Shown: positions 54,100 to 63,433 of the stretch, one piece after another
How the letters are laid out: every line of letters starts with the position of its first letter
Numbering within the stretch: position 1 is the stretch's first letter
NCBI RefSeq assembly: GCF_014023275.1
Contig: NZ_CP054698.1
Location: 1,798,001-1,862,000 of the forward strand
Reading direction: 5' to 3'
Length of the DNA: 64,000 bases
DNA from: Nostoc edaphicum CCNP1411
Lineage (GTDB): Bacteria; Cyanobacteriota; Cyanobacteriia; Cyanobacteriales; Nostocaceae
The notes under the pieces: generated by a model
The model's input: the letters and a program-made list of their open reading frames with translations, nothing else
Told to the model about the DNA's origin: nothing
The model's database searches: none
Translations under genes and position numbers: made by a program

Positions 54100-55239
54100 A
54101 TGCAGAGGATACAGAGAATGATAAAGAAGGGGGGAAGGTTAATTTTAATTGAGGTGGGGGTGGTGATTGTGATCGCACTCTTCCTTATAATTATCATGCC
54201 ACTGCTGCTTTCGGAGTTTCGCCTGAATTTGTTGGGGCGATTTTTGTCACTGGCGATCGTGGCTTTGGGTATCGATCTGATTTGGGGTTATACTGGTTTA
54301 CTAAGTTTGGGACATGGTATTTTCTTTGGTTTGGGTGGATATGCGATCGCAATGTACCTAAAACTCCAAGTCCCTACTGGAGAATTGCCTGATTTCATGG
54401 GGCTTTATGGGGTTACAGAACTTCCCGCCTTTTGGCAACCTTTTTATTCGTTTCCTTTGACAATAGCTGCTGTGGTACTAATTCCAGGGTTATTGGCGGG
54501 AATATTAGGATATTTAGTATTTCGGAATCGCCTCAAGGGAGTTTATTTTTCTATCTTGACCCAAGCTGGAACTATTGTATTTTTCAACTTCTTTAACGGT
54601 CAACAACAATTTTTCAACGGTACGAACGGACTGATAGATTTTACAACTTTGTTTGGGGCAACGGTCAGCGATGCCAAGACGCAATTGATTTTCTACACGC
54701 TGACGGTAGTGTTTCTCGCAGCCACCTACGGTGTTTGTCGCTGGTTGACAAGCGGACGCTTTGGGAGGTTGTTGATAGCGATTCGTGATGATGAAAGTCG
54801 GGTAAGATTTTCTGGCTACGACCCTACAGATTTTAAAGTGGTGGTGTTTGCAGTTTCCGGTGCGATCGCAGGCATAGCAGGAGCATTTTACACCATTCAG
54901 AGTGGTTCTGTCTCACCCAGAGCAATGGATATTGCCTTTTCGATTGAAATGGTGATTTGGGTAGCTGTGGGGGGACGCGCTACTTTAATTGGGGCGATTG
55001 TTGGAACTTTGTTAGTAAATTATGCCCGCACTTTTTTAAGCGAACAATTTGCTGAAATCTGGCTATTTTTCCAAGGCGCACTATTTTTGATAGTCGTTAC
55101 AGTCCTTCCTGACGGTATCGTGGGATGGTTGCGTAGTCAGAATATTTCTCTTTTCCACCGCCATCAACAAATTGTTACATATCCCACCTTGGAAGAAGAC
55201 CCCGAAGTGCAACATGAACGCGAAAATATTGGAAACTGA
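54100..55239 (+). CDS. urtC: Urea ABC transporter permease UrtC
   Basis: The 379-residue LivM-type permease has segments LGIDLIWGYTGLLSLGHGIFFGLGGYAIAMYL and SGAIAGIAGAFYTIQSGSVSPRAMDIAFSIEMVIW. The first about 30 residues are extra (MQRIQRMIKKG); the ATG at 54118 is an alternative. Its last 26 bases overlap the urtD start. Confidence 0.95.
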   Translation: MQRIQRMIKKGGRLILIEVGVVIVIALFLIIIMPLLLSEFRLNLLGRFLSLAIVALGIDLIWGYTGLLSLGHGIFFGLGGYAIAMYLKLQVPTGELPDFMGLYGVTELPAFWQPFYSFPLTIAAVVLIPGLLAGILGYLVFRNRLKGVYFSILTQAGTIVFFNFFNGQQQFFNGTNGLIDFTTLFGATVSDAKTQLIFYTLTVVFLAATYGVCRWLTSGRFGRLLIAIRDDESRVRFSGYDPTDFKVVVFAVSGAIAGIAGAFYTIQSGSVSPRAMDIAFSIEMVIWVAVGGRATLIGAIVGTLLVNYARTFLSEQFAEIWLFFQGALFLIVVTVLPDGIVGWLRSQNISLFHRHQQIVTYPTLEEDPEVQHERENIGN

Positions 55240-55960
55240 AAACGTAACTGTTAATTTTGACGGATTTAGGGCGCTAAATCAGCTTAACTTTAGCATGGAT
55301 GTGGGTGAATTACGGGTAGTAATTGGCCCCAATGGAGCGGGAAAGACAACATTTCTGGATGTGATTACAGGGAAAGTGCAACCAACCGTTGGGCGAGTTT
55401 TATTCAAAGGAAGAAACCTACGTTCTTTACCTGAATATCGAATTGCACGATTGGGAATTGGCCGCAAGTTTCAAACACCTCGAATTTACCTGAATTTAAC
55501 GCCCCGTGAGAATCTAGAAATTACCAGTAATAAGAATAAAAATGTCTTTTCTACTTTGTTTGAAGCTTCTAATGCTGTTGAAAAGAATAATATTAAAGGA
55601 TTATTAGAAACCATCGGTTTAACACCTAAAGCTGATATTAGAGCAGCTTTACTTTCCCACGGTGAAAAGCAACGTTTAGAAATTGGGATGTTAGTAGCAC
55701 AGTCACCAGACTTATTACTGGTTGATGAACCAGTTGCGGGTTTAACAGATGAAGAAACCTATAACATCGGCGAACTGCTTTTAGCATTAGCACAAAGTCA
55801 TTCAATTTTAGTAATTGAACATGATATGGAATTTGTGCGGCAAATTGCCAAGAAAGTAACAGTTTTACATGAAGGTTCGGTGCTGTGCGAAGGGAATTTT
55901 GAGGAAATTCAAAATGACTCTCGTGTTATTGAAGTATATTTGGGAAAACAGGAAGAGTAG
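55214..55960 (+). CDS. urtD: Urea ABC transporter ATP-binding protein UrtD
   Basis: The 248-residue LivG-type ATPase has Walker A GPNGAGKTTFLD, signature LLSHGEKQRLEIGM and Walker B LLLVDEPVAGL, with the switch His in VIEHDMEF. ATG 55214 (MNAKILETEN) is chosen; the frame also opens at 55172 inside urtC. The usual fifth gene urtE is absent: the next gene is dus on the opposite strand 28 bases away. Confidence 0.95.
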   Translation: MNAKILETENVTVNFDGFRALNQLNFSMDVGELRVVIGPNGAGKTTFLDVITGKVQPTVGRVLFKGRNLRSLPEYRIARLGIGRKFQTPRIYLNLTPRENLEITSNKNKNVFSTLFEASNAVEKNNIKGLLETIGLTPKADIRAALLSHGEKQRLEIGMLVAQSPDLLLVDEPVAGLTDEETYNIGELLLALAQSHSILVIEHDMEFVRQIAKKVTVLHEGSVLCEGNFEEIQNDSRVIEVYLGKQEE

Positions 55961-55988
55961 ATTTCAATACTGCTCGCTTTGTGCATTT

Positions 55989-57032
55989 TTAACTCGGAAT
56001 AGGGTTTGGGAAAAGGTTAAAGGAGGGTGCTAGGGCTAAAGTTTTCGTAAGATCAGTAAGGAGAAAGCGATCGCAGAGGTTAAACATTTCTACCTCGGTC
56101 TGGGTCTGTCGCATCAGCCGGAGGAAGTGACCTTCAGCGTCAACACTTAGGGCAATGTAGTTGAGGAACATTTTGAGGTAGCCTACGCGCGATCGCACTG
56201 GCATAGTTGCCGCTGTGGGGGTTTGCCATAAACGATCGATATAGTTGCGTACCTCTACTAAAGGAACGGGCGTGATCGTCTCGAAGCGCAAAGCCTGCCG
56301 AATTTGATTAAAAAGCCAAGGATTCCCGATCGCCCAGCGTCCCACCATCACACCCGCCGCGCCCGTTTGAGAAAGCACTTCCACAGCAGTTGCCGCAGAG
56401 TCGATATTGCCATTGGCAAGCACTGGACAATGAACCCGTTTGACTGCTTCAGCAATCAAATCATATTTCACTGCCCCGTGGTACATATCTTTCACGGTGC
56501 GACCATGCAAACTCAGCAAATCAATGCTGTGGCGATTGATTATATCTAGAATTTTGTAAAAGTTATCTGTATTTTCAAAGCCTACGCGCATCTTAACGGT
56601 CAAAGGTCGATCGTTCACAGCAGAACGCAGTTCTCCCAAAATCCGATCCACTTTTTCTGGTGAGAGCAACAATCCACCCCCAACATTTTTGCGATAGATT
56701 CTAGGTGCTGGACAGCCCATATTCAAGTCAACTCCAGCGATATTATAGTTGCAGAGTTCCTTTGCTGTTCTCACTAAATCTGGAATGCTTTCGCCAATCA
56801 TTTGAGCAAAAACGGGGCGACCGGTGTCGTTTTCGGTGATTGCTGTCAAAATGCCACGATTGAGCCGTGAGGTGTCATTCACGCGGAAATACTCGGTGAA
56901 AAAGTAGTCAGGACTGCCGTAGTGGGCAATCACCTTCATAAACCAGAGGTTTGTTACATCCTGCATTGGCGCAAGAGCCGTGAGGGGTAAGTCTGGATGC
57001 AACGATTGGGGGAGCGGCGATACCTGGGACAT
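55989..57032 (-). CDS. dus: tRNA-dihydrouridine synthase
   Basis: This flavoenzyme reduces uridines in tRNA to dihydrouridine with NADPH. It has LTALAPMQDVTNLWFM at the FMN site, the catalytic Cys in VDLNMGCPAPRIYRKNVGGGLLL, and MVGRWAIGNPWLF. From ATG 57032 it has 347 residues; the ATG at 57059 adds nine unsupported residues. I cannot place it in a specific Dus subfamily with confidence. Confidence 0.92.
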   Translation of the reverse strand: MSQVSPLPQSLHPDLPLTALAPMQDVTNLWFMKVIAHYGSPDYFFTEYFRVNDTSRLNRGILTAITENDTGRPVFAQMIGESIPDLVRTAKELCNYNIAGVDLNMGCPAPRIYRKNVGGGLLLSPEKVDRILGELRSAVNDRPLTVKMRVGFENTDNFYKILDIINRHSIDLLSLHGRTVKDMYHGAVKYDLIAEAVKRVHCPVLANGNIDSAATAVEVLSQTGAAGVMVGRWAIGNPWLFNQIRQALRFETITPVPLVEVRNYIDRLWQTPTAATMPVRSRVGYLKMFLNYIALSVDAEGHFLRLMRQTQTEVEMFNLCDRFLLTDLTKTLALAPSFNLFPNPIPS

Positions 57033-57161
57033 AGAGATGAAGAGGGTTCGACAAAGCATTAGTCTTTGAACCTCGCATGACTAGAAGTCACACGATTCCT
57101 GCTTCATAATACTGTTTTCTTTGATTAAACGAGTGTAAGGTTTGCAGAAATCAAAGTCAGA

Positions 57162-57533
57162 CTAACTGCCCAGAACTTCACTGATTTGCTCTGCCAGTTT
57201 CAATGGACGGAAAGGCTTGGCAAAAATAGCAGCAACATCCAAATCAGTAAAACTCTCTCGATCCGATTGCTGAAATTTGGCTGTTAATAAAATTACTGGA
57301 ATTTTTTGAGTGGCGGGGTTAGCTTTCAATTGTTGCAGAGTTGCACGCCCATCCATATCAGGCATCATCATATCTAGTAGGATGACATCTAGTTTATGGT
57401 TAAGAGCTACGTTTAAGGCTTCTTGACCAGAACTAGCTGTCAAAACATTCCAGCCAGCACCCATTTCTAATCCCAACTTTGCGATCGCCCGCACATCTTC
57501 TTCATCATCAACAATCAAGATATTTTTGCTCAT
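57162..57533 (-). CDS. Single-domain response regulator (CheY-like)
   Basis: The 123-residue receiver domain has acidic VDDEE, Asp in LLDMMMPDMDG, Thr in LLTAK and Lys in FAKPFRP. There is no output domain, so it works by phosphotransfer or binding. The REC-PAS-kinase gene lies 109 bases upstream on the same strand and is a probable partner. Confidence 0.9.
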   Translation of the reverse strand: MSKNILIVDDEEDVRAIAKLGLEMGAGWNVLTASSGQEALNVALNHKLDVILLDMMMPDMDGRATLQQLKANPATQKIPVILLTAKFQQSDRESFTDLDVAAIFAKPFRPLKLAEQISEVLGS

Positions 57534-57642
57534 AATGACACTCTTCCACGATGTATGTGCTAATTTGCTTGATCGCTCTTGAGATATTCTAAAGCTAAAT
57601 CGGGGAAAAGCAGGGGAGAATTAAACAGTTAAAAGCCATTTA

Positions 57643-59196
57643 TTAGAAAGCTGGTAAAGGTAACAGTACATAAAACGTGCTACCTTCACCCAAAGTGCTC
57701 TGAACCCAGATTTTACCGTTATGTTGCTGGACAATATTTCGGCAAATAGCCAGTCCTAAACCTGTTCCTCCTTTTTTGCGGGAGTCGGATGCATCTACCT
57801 GCTGAAAGCGCTCGAAGATTAGTTGCAATTTATCTTTAGGAATTCCTCGCCCTTCATCTCGAATAGTAATCAGCAGGAAACTGGGTAATAGAGGGCTTTG
57901 TGTTGAAGAATGGTCATTTTCTCCCAACTCAACACCCTTGTGTTCTGCGAGTGTGGCACTTATCCACACGGTATCACCTGGTTCAGAAAACTTAATAGCA
58001 TTACTTATTAAGTTAGTCAGAGTTTGTAATAGGCGATCGGGATCTGCCCAAAGTTCAATTGCTAGAGGATCGACAATCAGTTTAACTTGCAATTTATCTG
58101 CCATTGCCTGCATTGTTTCTGTTGCCATAATCAGCAGATCAGCAGCGTTGCACTTCACCTTCTGCATGAAGATTTTGACTGATTTCATCCGCTCTAAATC
58201 GAGAATATCATTTATCAATCGGATCAGTCGTTCAGTATTAGTAGTAGCAATGCTCAGAACTTTTTGTCCCTGTTCAGTTAGAGTTCCTAATTGTCCTGCA
58301 CCCAATAAATCTAACGCTCCCATTGTAGAGGTTAAAGGTGTACGTAATTCGTGACTAACTAAAGAGATAAATTCGTTTTCCAAGCGTTTACGTTCGGTGA
58401 TGTCGTTGGCAATCAATAAAGCGCATTGCACCCCACCCAGGTCAATCAATTCGATAGATAGCAGTATAGTCTTGACCTCTCCAGACTTGGTAGAAAATTC
58501 AAATTCCTGATTATAGAGTGACCCAGTATCAGATAAAAGTTGGATGGTCTGAGCGATCGCTACTGCATCCTTACCGAAATTAAGTTCAGCAACCGTGTCA
58601 CCAATCACTTCCTCTAGACAATAGCCGCTCATCTTCAAGAAACTGGGATTGACATCAATAAAACGAGCTTCCGAAATGGTAGCGATCGCGATCGGATTGG
58701 GACTAGAGCGAAAAACTTTAGTGAACTTCTCTTCTGCTTTGGCGCGATCATAAATTTCCTGCTGCAACCGCTCATTTTGGGCTTGGAGTTGTTGTTGCAG
58801 CTTCCAAATCGTCAAGTGATTTTCAATTCGTGCTAAAACCTCTTCTAGTTGAAAAGGCTTAGTTATATAGTCCACGCCACCAACTGCAAACGCTTTCACC
58901 TTATCCAGCACATCACCCAAAGCGCTGATAAAAATCACCGGAATTTCGCGGGTGCGATCGTTTGCCTTCAGGTGTTGGCAGACTTCATAGCCATTCATCT
59001 CCGGCATATTCACATCCAACAAAATCAGGTCTGGGGGAACTGCATTTGCTCCCCGTAACCCCGTAGAACCTTTAGTTACGCTGCGAACTTTATATCCCTG
59101 TTCCGTCAGCATGGCAGATAGGAGGTTTAGGTTTTCTGGCGTGTCATCAATCACCAGTATGTCTGCTTTTGGCAAGTTGAGTGGCTCTTTAGGCAT
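57643..59196 (-). CDS. REC-PAS-histidine kinase
   Basis: The 517-residue protein has a receiver domain (residues 11-125; IDDTPENLNLL, Asp in LLDVNMPEMNG, Lys in TKPFQLEEV), a coiled coil, and a PAS domain (160-275; VFRSSPNPIAIATISEARFIDVNPSFLKMSGY). HisKA with His in [15 protein letters not shown] and HATPase ([25 protein letters not shown]) follow. It has no membrane segment. A CheY-like gene follows on the same strand. Confidence 0.92.
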   Translation of the reverse strand: MPKEPLNLPKADILVIDDTPENLNLLSAMLTEQGYKVRSVTKGSTGLRGANAVPPDLILLDVNMPEMNGYEVCQHLKANDRTREIPVIFISALGDVLDKVKAFAVGGVDYITKPFQLEEVLARIENHLTIWKLQQQLQAQNERLQQEIYDRAKAEEKFTKVFRSSPNPIAIATISEARFIDVNPSFLKMSGYCLEEVIGDTVAELNFGKDAVAIAQTIQLLSDTGSLYNQEFEFSTKSGEVKTILLSIELIDLGGVQCALLIANDITERKRLENEFISLVSHELRTPLTSTMGALDLLGAGQLGTLTEQGQKVLSIATTNTERLIRLINDILDLERMKSVKIFMQKVKCNAADLLIMATETMQAMADKLQVKLIVDPLAIELWADPDRLLQTLTNLISNAIKFSEPGDTVWISATLAEHKGVELGENDHSSTQSPLLPSFLLITIRDEGRGIPKDKLQLIFERFQQVDASDSRKKGGTGLGLAICRNIVQQHNGKIWVQSTLGEGSTFYVLLPLPAF

Positions 59197-59401
59197 GGCA
59201 ATATCGACTTTAGCCAGAATAGGCTACTAATTCTTTCTAGAAATTTTAACCTTAGTTCCATATCTTAATAATCAGTTACAAAAAAAATATCAATTACCCA
59301 TTTATCTCCCCTAGTTCTCCCCGATTAATTTCTAATGTTAAAAACATCAAATCAAGTTTGTAGATTACACCTACCAAATTACACAACGAGGAGTAACTTG
59401 T

Positions 59402-59854
59402 ATGCAAAGTTCAACCATACGTAAACCAACTATTCTTGCACCAGGAGAAGGTAATCAATTCTCAATTCTTGGTTCACATTTTACAACAAAAGTAACTGGG
59501 GAAGAGACAAATCAAGCTTGGACGATTTATGAAATTACAGATACAGAAGAAAATGGCCCGCCACTGCACACTCACCCTTGGGAAGAAGCATTTTATGTTC
59601 TAGAAGGGGAATTAGACATCCAAGTTGGTACAGAAACAATTTTGGCATCACCAGGCTTTTTCGTTAACATTCCTCACAATGCACCACACGCCTTCAAGAT
59701 TCGTTCTGCTACTGCTAAATTTCTGGTTTTAGTTTCACCTAAAGGTGCAAAAAACTTTTATGAAGAAATGGGTCAAGTCGCAGATAGTTCATCGTTAAAC
59801 ATGGAAAAAGTGCAACCTGTTTTGAACAAATATGGATTGCAATTTCTTGCGTGA
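59402..59854 (+). CDS. Cupin-domain protein
   Basis: The 150-residue protein has a single cupin fold: [25 protein letters not shown] (motif 1 with two His and Glu) and [12 protein letters not shown] (motif 2 with His), so a bound metal is likely. The protein could be an isomerase, dioxygenase or storage-like protein. There is an SD-like GAGGAG upstream. No partner gene was recognised. Confidence 0.85.
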   Translation: MQSSTIRKPTILAPGEGNQFSILGSHFTTKVTGEETNQAWTIYEITDTEENGPPLHTHPWEEAFYVLEGELDIQVGTETILASPGFFVNIPHNAPHAFKIRSATAKFLVLVSPKGAKNFYEEMGQVADSSSLNMEKVQPVLNKYGLQFLA

Positions 59855-60009
59855 ACGTTTCATTGGAATGCAGCGCACAGCTAGCTGTGCTACTGGTAAC
59901 TGCTATATATAAACACGCAAACTTCGCGCCCTAAATCACTTTAGTTGGTAAATAAATCTATTTCTACAAAAGCCAAATGTACTCACTAACAAACAACCAA
60001 CTCTATTCC

Positions 60010-60537
60010 ATGCCAAAAGCTGTCCGCATTTTCGCTTCTAGTGCCTTGAGTTTGGGACTAACCGCTAGCCTTATTTTTTACCCAAGCGCAAGTCAGGCAG
60101 GTAAAAACGATACTGGAGTCCCTGCTGAACTCCAGGGCGAGTGGCGATATGGTCGAATCTCGTCCATCCAATACCAAGATAGTTACACAGGGCAGTCAGC
60201 AGCCCCAAACGGTTCCAGCGATCAATTTCAACTCGCATCTAACGGAAACTACAAGCGAAATAGGCTGCTTCAAATCAACACTTACAACTGTGCGTCTAAC
60301 CTCTTCATAGAGGAAAAAGGCAAAGTTAAAATTGAGGCTCAACGCCTGACTTTCCAACCCAGTGACAGCACATCCAAAGGGCAAATTTGTAATAGCGGGC
60401 GCACTTACTCCAGCCGCAATACAGCAAAGCCTGAGACTTATCAGTGGTCGATTGAGACGAATGAGTACGGGCAGCAAGTTCTAGTGCTTGAGACTGCCGA
60501 TGGTAAAGGTAAAGCTCATTACGGACGACCTCAATAA
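60010..60537 (+). CDS. Small exported protein, unknown function
   Basis: From ATG 60010 (MPKAVRIFASSALSLGL) a signal peptide of about 32 residues ends at SQA. The mature part is about 145 residues, beta-rich, with two cysteines (YNCAS, QICNSG). ATG 59977 is an alternative start with 11 more residues. It resembles small lipocalin-like exported proteins, but no family was recognised. Confidence 0.7.
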   Translation: MPKAVRIFASSALSLGLTASLIFYPSASQAGKNDTGVPAELQGEWRYGRISSIQYQDSYTGQSAAPNGSSDQFQLASNGNYKRNRLLQINTYNCASNLFIEEKGKVKIEAQRLTFQPSDSTSKGQICNSGRTYSSRNTAKPETYQWSIETNEYGQQVLVLETADGKGKAHYGRPQ

Positions 60538-60646
60538 GCCAATAAGCATTCAAGAGTTAAGCTTTTTTCTCTTCCCACCCTTCCTTGCTCCCCTAGTTCT
60601 CCCCGATTGTTTCCTAATTTATAAAATATCGAACTGAGGTTATTCC

Positions 60647-61129
60647 ATGATTCACCATATTTCAATTGCTGTTAGAAACCCTAGTCATGTTGCCCAAGTT
60701 CTGGCAGAAATCTTAAAAGCGCAAGCTGTTCCATTTCCTCCTAACCCAGGAAGCTATATGGTTATACCTTTTGATGAATACGGTACAGCCATTGAACTTT
60801 ATCCTTTAGGCTCTCAAATTGAACCTGGTGAAAATGATGAAGAATGCGTATTTGTTCATACTGCAATTACCTCTATTTATACAGATATTCATGCAGCTAT
60901 TTCTGTACCCATTAGTCAGAAAGAAATTGAACAAATCGGTGTCCGTGAAGGTTGGCGCGTAGTTCGCTGTAATCGCGATTCTTTCTTTGATGTGATTGAG
61001 TTCTGGGTGGAAAACAGATTAATGATAGAATTGCTAACACCAGAAATGGCATCTCAGTATTTAAAATTTGCCACTCAGCAAGAAAATCTGAAATATTTTT
61101 TGACAGAACCAGCTTTAGCCGCAACTTGA
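60647..61129 (+). CDS. VOC/glyoxalase-like protein
   Basis: The 160-residue protein starts MIHHISIAVRNPSHVAQVLAEIL, the first strand-helix of a VOC domain with a metal-type His. GTAIELYPLGSQI has the Glu/Leu pattern of the second half. The C-terminal part diverges. It may be an isomerase, a dioxygenase or a resistance-like protein; nothing further can be said. Confidence 0.72.
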   Translation: MIHHISIAVRNPSHVAQVLAEILKAQAVPFPPNPGSYMVIPFDEYGTAIELYPLGSQIEPGENDEECVFVHTAITSIYTDIHAAISVPISQKEIEQIGVREGWRVVRCNRDSFFDVIEFWVENRLMIELLTPEMASQYLKFATQQENLKYFLTEPALAAT

Positions 61130-61383
61130 GAAATATTTATAGGAATCCTATTTGTTTGCAATTTTCGCAAACAGCATATCTGCAACTTCTCAAATAAATC
61201 GGGGATCTTGTTGATCGCAAATGATTCAGGATTGCTATCTTAATTTCTTTAATTTCAGTACTTTTGCAACCAAAGAGCTTTGCCTGTGGCGGGTATAGCT
61301 CTTTGGTTATGGTAAATAACAGAAGTGAGGAAAGGAGCAAAGGTAATGATTTAGAATCAACTAATATGTAAACCAATACTAAC

Positions 61384-61663
61384 ATGATTGACCACGACCG
61401 TTTATTTAAAGAACTGATTGCAACATTTTTTATAGAATTTTTATAATTATTTTTTCCCAGGTAATTGCTTATCTAGAACCTGACTCTTTAAAATTCTTGG
61501 ACAAAGAAGTATTTACCGATGTCACAGCTGGCGAACAATACGAAGCCGATTTAGTAGTACAAGTAAAATTTCGAGAACAAAAAACTTTTTTTCTCGTGCA
61601 TATCGAAAATCAGTCATATTCACAAGCTGATTTTGGCCGGAGAATCGGTAACAAAACGTTCTA
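61384..61663 (+). pseudogene. Rpn-family (PD-(D/E)XK) nuclease/transposase remnant
   Basis: The sequence reads MIDHDRLFKELIATFFIEFL, a TAA stop, then, after a one-base shift, QVIAYLEPDSLKFLDKEVF and TDVTAGEQYEADLVVQVKFRE, and FFLVHIENQSYSQADFGRRI. This is the start of the Rpn/DUF4351-type family found in cyanobacterial genomes. The gene has a nonsense change, a frameshift, and loses its 3' part at a repeat (CTAGATCCCCC) that begins about 61663. Confidence 0.75.
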
Positions 61664-61748
61664 GATCCCCCTAAATCCCCCTTAAAAAGGGGGGTAATTA
61701 GACTTGTGTGTACACCGTAGCCAATGCATCGGGGGGGATTTAGGGGGG
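61660..61748. repeat. Repeat with a single family 1 end
   Basis: CTAGATCCCCCTAAATCCCCC is followed by a GACTTGTGTGTACACCGTAG end (61701-61720) and CAATGCATCGGGGGGGATTT. Only one end of the CTACGG element is present, with a matching GGTAATTA inner part, so it is a partial copy or a composite repeat. Confidence 0.55.
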
Positions 61749-63149
61749 TCAAATTTCTGATGTCAAAGGCAAGCAGATGGTGAAACAAGTTCTACCTGGC
61801 TGCGACTCAAATGAAAGCGTACCGTGATGGCGATTCTCTACAATCCGGCGAGTAGTTTCTAAACCCAATCCCGATCCCTGCCCCACTGATTTGGTGGTAA
61901 AGAAGGGTTCAAAAATGCGCGTTTTAATTTCAAGTGGAATTCCACTGCCTGAGTCGATGATGTCAATATGGGCAAAGCGATCGCAATGGTATGTTGTAAT
62001 TTCCAGCAATCCCTTACCATCCATTGCATCAATGGCGTTGTCAATCAAGTTTGTCCACACTTGATTCAGTTCACTGCCATAGGCAAGAATTTTCGGAAGA
62101 CCTCGATCGTAATTGCGTTGCACTTGGACACCGCACTTGAGTTTATGAGCAAACAATCGCAAGGTATCTTCCAAGCCTTGATGTATATCTACTTCTTGCT
62201 GAGTGCCTTGATCGAGGTAAGAATAAGACTTCATCGCTTGCACAAGTTCAGAAATCCTCTCAGATCCTCGCAAACCATGTTTAATCATTGACATGACTTC
62301 AAAGGAAAGCGCTAGCCAGTGCAATCCCATTTCTCGCAATTCTGTGTCATCGTTGCGCCAACGTTCCATTAATTGCTCTAAGCTTTCAACCTCAACACCA
62401 CCTTCCGCTAAAGGTTCTGCTAATTTCCATGCTTGCTTCACACCATAGTCTTCTAACCATTCCAGCAATATGGATTCGCGATCGCTTAAGGTTACAGGAT
62501 CTAGGCGATTATTCAAAATCGCATCATAGCCTTGATCGCGTACTCTCAACCAGTGTTGAGTATGGGCTTCGTCAACATTGCGTTGCCCATAAACTAAGTT
62601 CATTCGTTGTAACTCTAGGATGGCGGCTGGCATTTCTCCTAAAGTCCGAACCAGGGCGGCGGCTGGGTTGTTGAGTTCATGAGCTAAACCGGCGGCAAGT
62701 GTCCCTAAAGCTGCCATCTTTTCCCGCCCACGAATGAAAGACTCTAGCCCCCGGACACGACTTTGCATAATTCGGAAGACCATCTGCTCAAAATCACGAC
62801 ATTCATGCAGCAGTTTACGAAAGTCTTCTCCCTTCATCTCATAAATGCGGCAATTTGTTAATGCCCGCATTGTCACAGGTGCAGGTTCGCCTGTGAGTAC
62901 TGGAATTTCACCAAAAAAGGATGGGGCTTCGTGTTGCCCGATGGGAATTTCAACTCCTTCACTGCGGCGGGTGATGTTGATTTTACCTTTGACTAAGATA
63001 AATAAGCGACATACAGGATCTCCCTCATGGGACAACACTTCTCCGGCAGAAAGTTCAACTGTTTGAGCGCGATCGCAAACCCACTGTAATCGCTCTTTGG
63101 GAAGTTGTTGAAACGCGTCTAAGTTAACTAATTCCTCAATACATAACAT
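61749..63149 (-). CDS. Histidine kinase with cyclic-nucleotide-binding domain
   Basis: The 466-residue protein (from ATG 63149, MLCIEELVNLDAFQQLP) has a Crp-type nucleotide-binding domain (residues 1-125; LSHEGDPVCRLFILVKGKINI, FFGEIPVLTGEPAPVTM) and a kinase core with H in AGLAHELNNPAAALVRTLG. The HATPase region is NLIDNAIDAMDG, DSGSGIP, GQGSGLGLETT. The frame extends 13 residues upstream into a MITE end and is rejected. A strong AAGGAGG lies about 8 bases before ATG 63149. It follows a thioredoxin-reductase-like gene, probably its original operon partner. Confidence 0.93.
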   Translation of the reverse strand: MLCIEELVNLDAFQQLPKERLQWVCDRAQTVELSAGEVLSHEGDPVCRLFILVKGKINITRRSEGVEIPIGQHEAPSFFGEIPVLTGEPAPVTMRALTNCRIYEMKGEDFRKLLHECRDFEQMVFRIMQSRVRGLESFIRGREKMAALGTLAAGLAHELNNPAAALVRTLGEMPAAILELQRMNLVYGQRNVDEAHTQHWLRVRDQGYDAILNNRLDPVTLSDRESILLEWLEDYGVKQAWKLAEPLAEGGVEVESLEQLMERWRNDDTELREMGLHWLALSFEVMSMIKHGLRGSERISELVQAMKSYSYLDQGTQQEVDIHQGLEDTLRLFAHKLKCGVQVQRNYDRGLPKILAYGSELNQVWTNLIDNAIDAMDGKGLLEITTYHCDRFAHIDIIDSGSGIPLEIKTRIFEPFFTTKSVGQGSGLGLETTRRIVENRHHGTLSFESQPGRTCFTICLPLTSEI

Positions 63150-63169
63150 TAATGAACCTCCTTGAGAGG

Positions 63170-63433
63170 GCCTACCGTGTACACACAAGTCTTTTAAAGT
63201 TGATGTGTAACGTAGGGTGGGTTAATTTTACGTGAGTTCGACAAGTCTTATTTGACCTCTCCCCCAACCCCTCTCCGACACGGAGAGGGGAGCAAAAGGC
63301 TGAATTTTTCATTGCTCCTCCCTTTCCGTTTCGGAGAGGGAGGCTGGGAGGGAGAGGTTCATCGAACTCACGTTAATTTTTGCAGGTCGATGCAACTAAG
63401 GTGCGGGTCAAGAGACTTGTGTGTACGCCGTAG
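63170..63433. mobile_element. MITE family 1, copy 5 (264 bp) with nested family 3
   Basis: The ends are GCCTACCGTGTACACACAAG and CTTGTGTGTACGCCGTAG. The 8-bp target duplication TTGAGAGG is perfect (63162-63169 and 63434-63441). The left duplicate overlaps the SD of the kinase gene. The extra length comes from the nested family 3 element; the 3' part holds a 21-bp unit GGTCGATGCAACTAAGGTGC. Confidence 0.85.
63228..63372. mobile_element. MITE family 3, copy B (145 bp, inverted)
   Basis: It starts ACGTGAGTTCGACAAGTC and ends CATCGAACTCACG, flanked by a perfect 8-bp duplication TTAATTTT (63220-63227 and 63373-63380). It is the reverse of the copy at 28693-28834, with conserved inner stems. It sits inside the family 1 copy. 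Confidence 0.85.
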
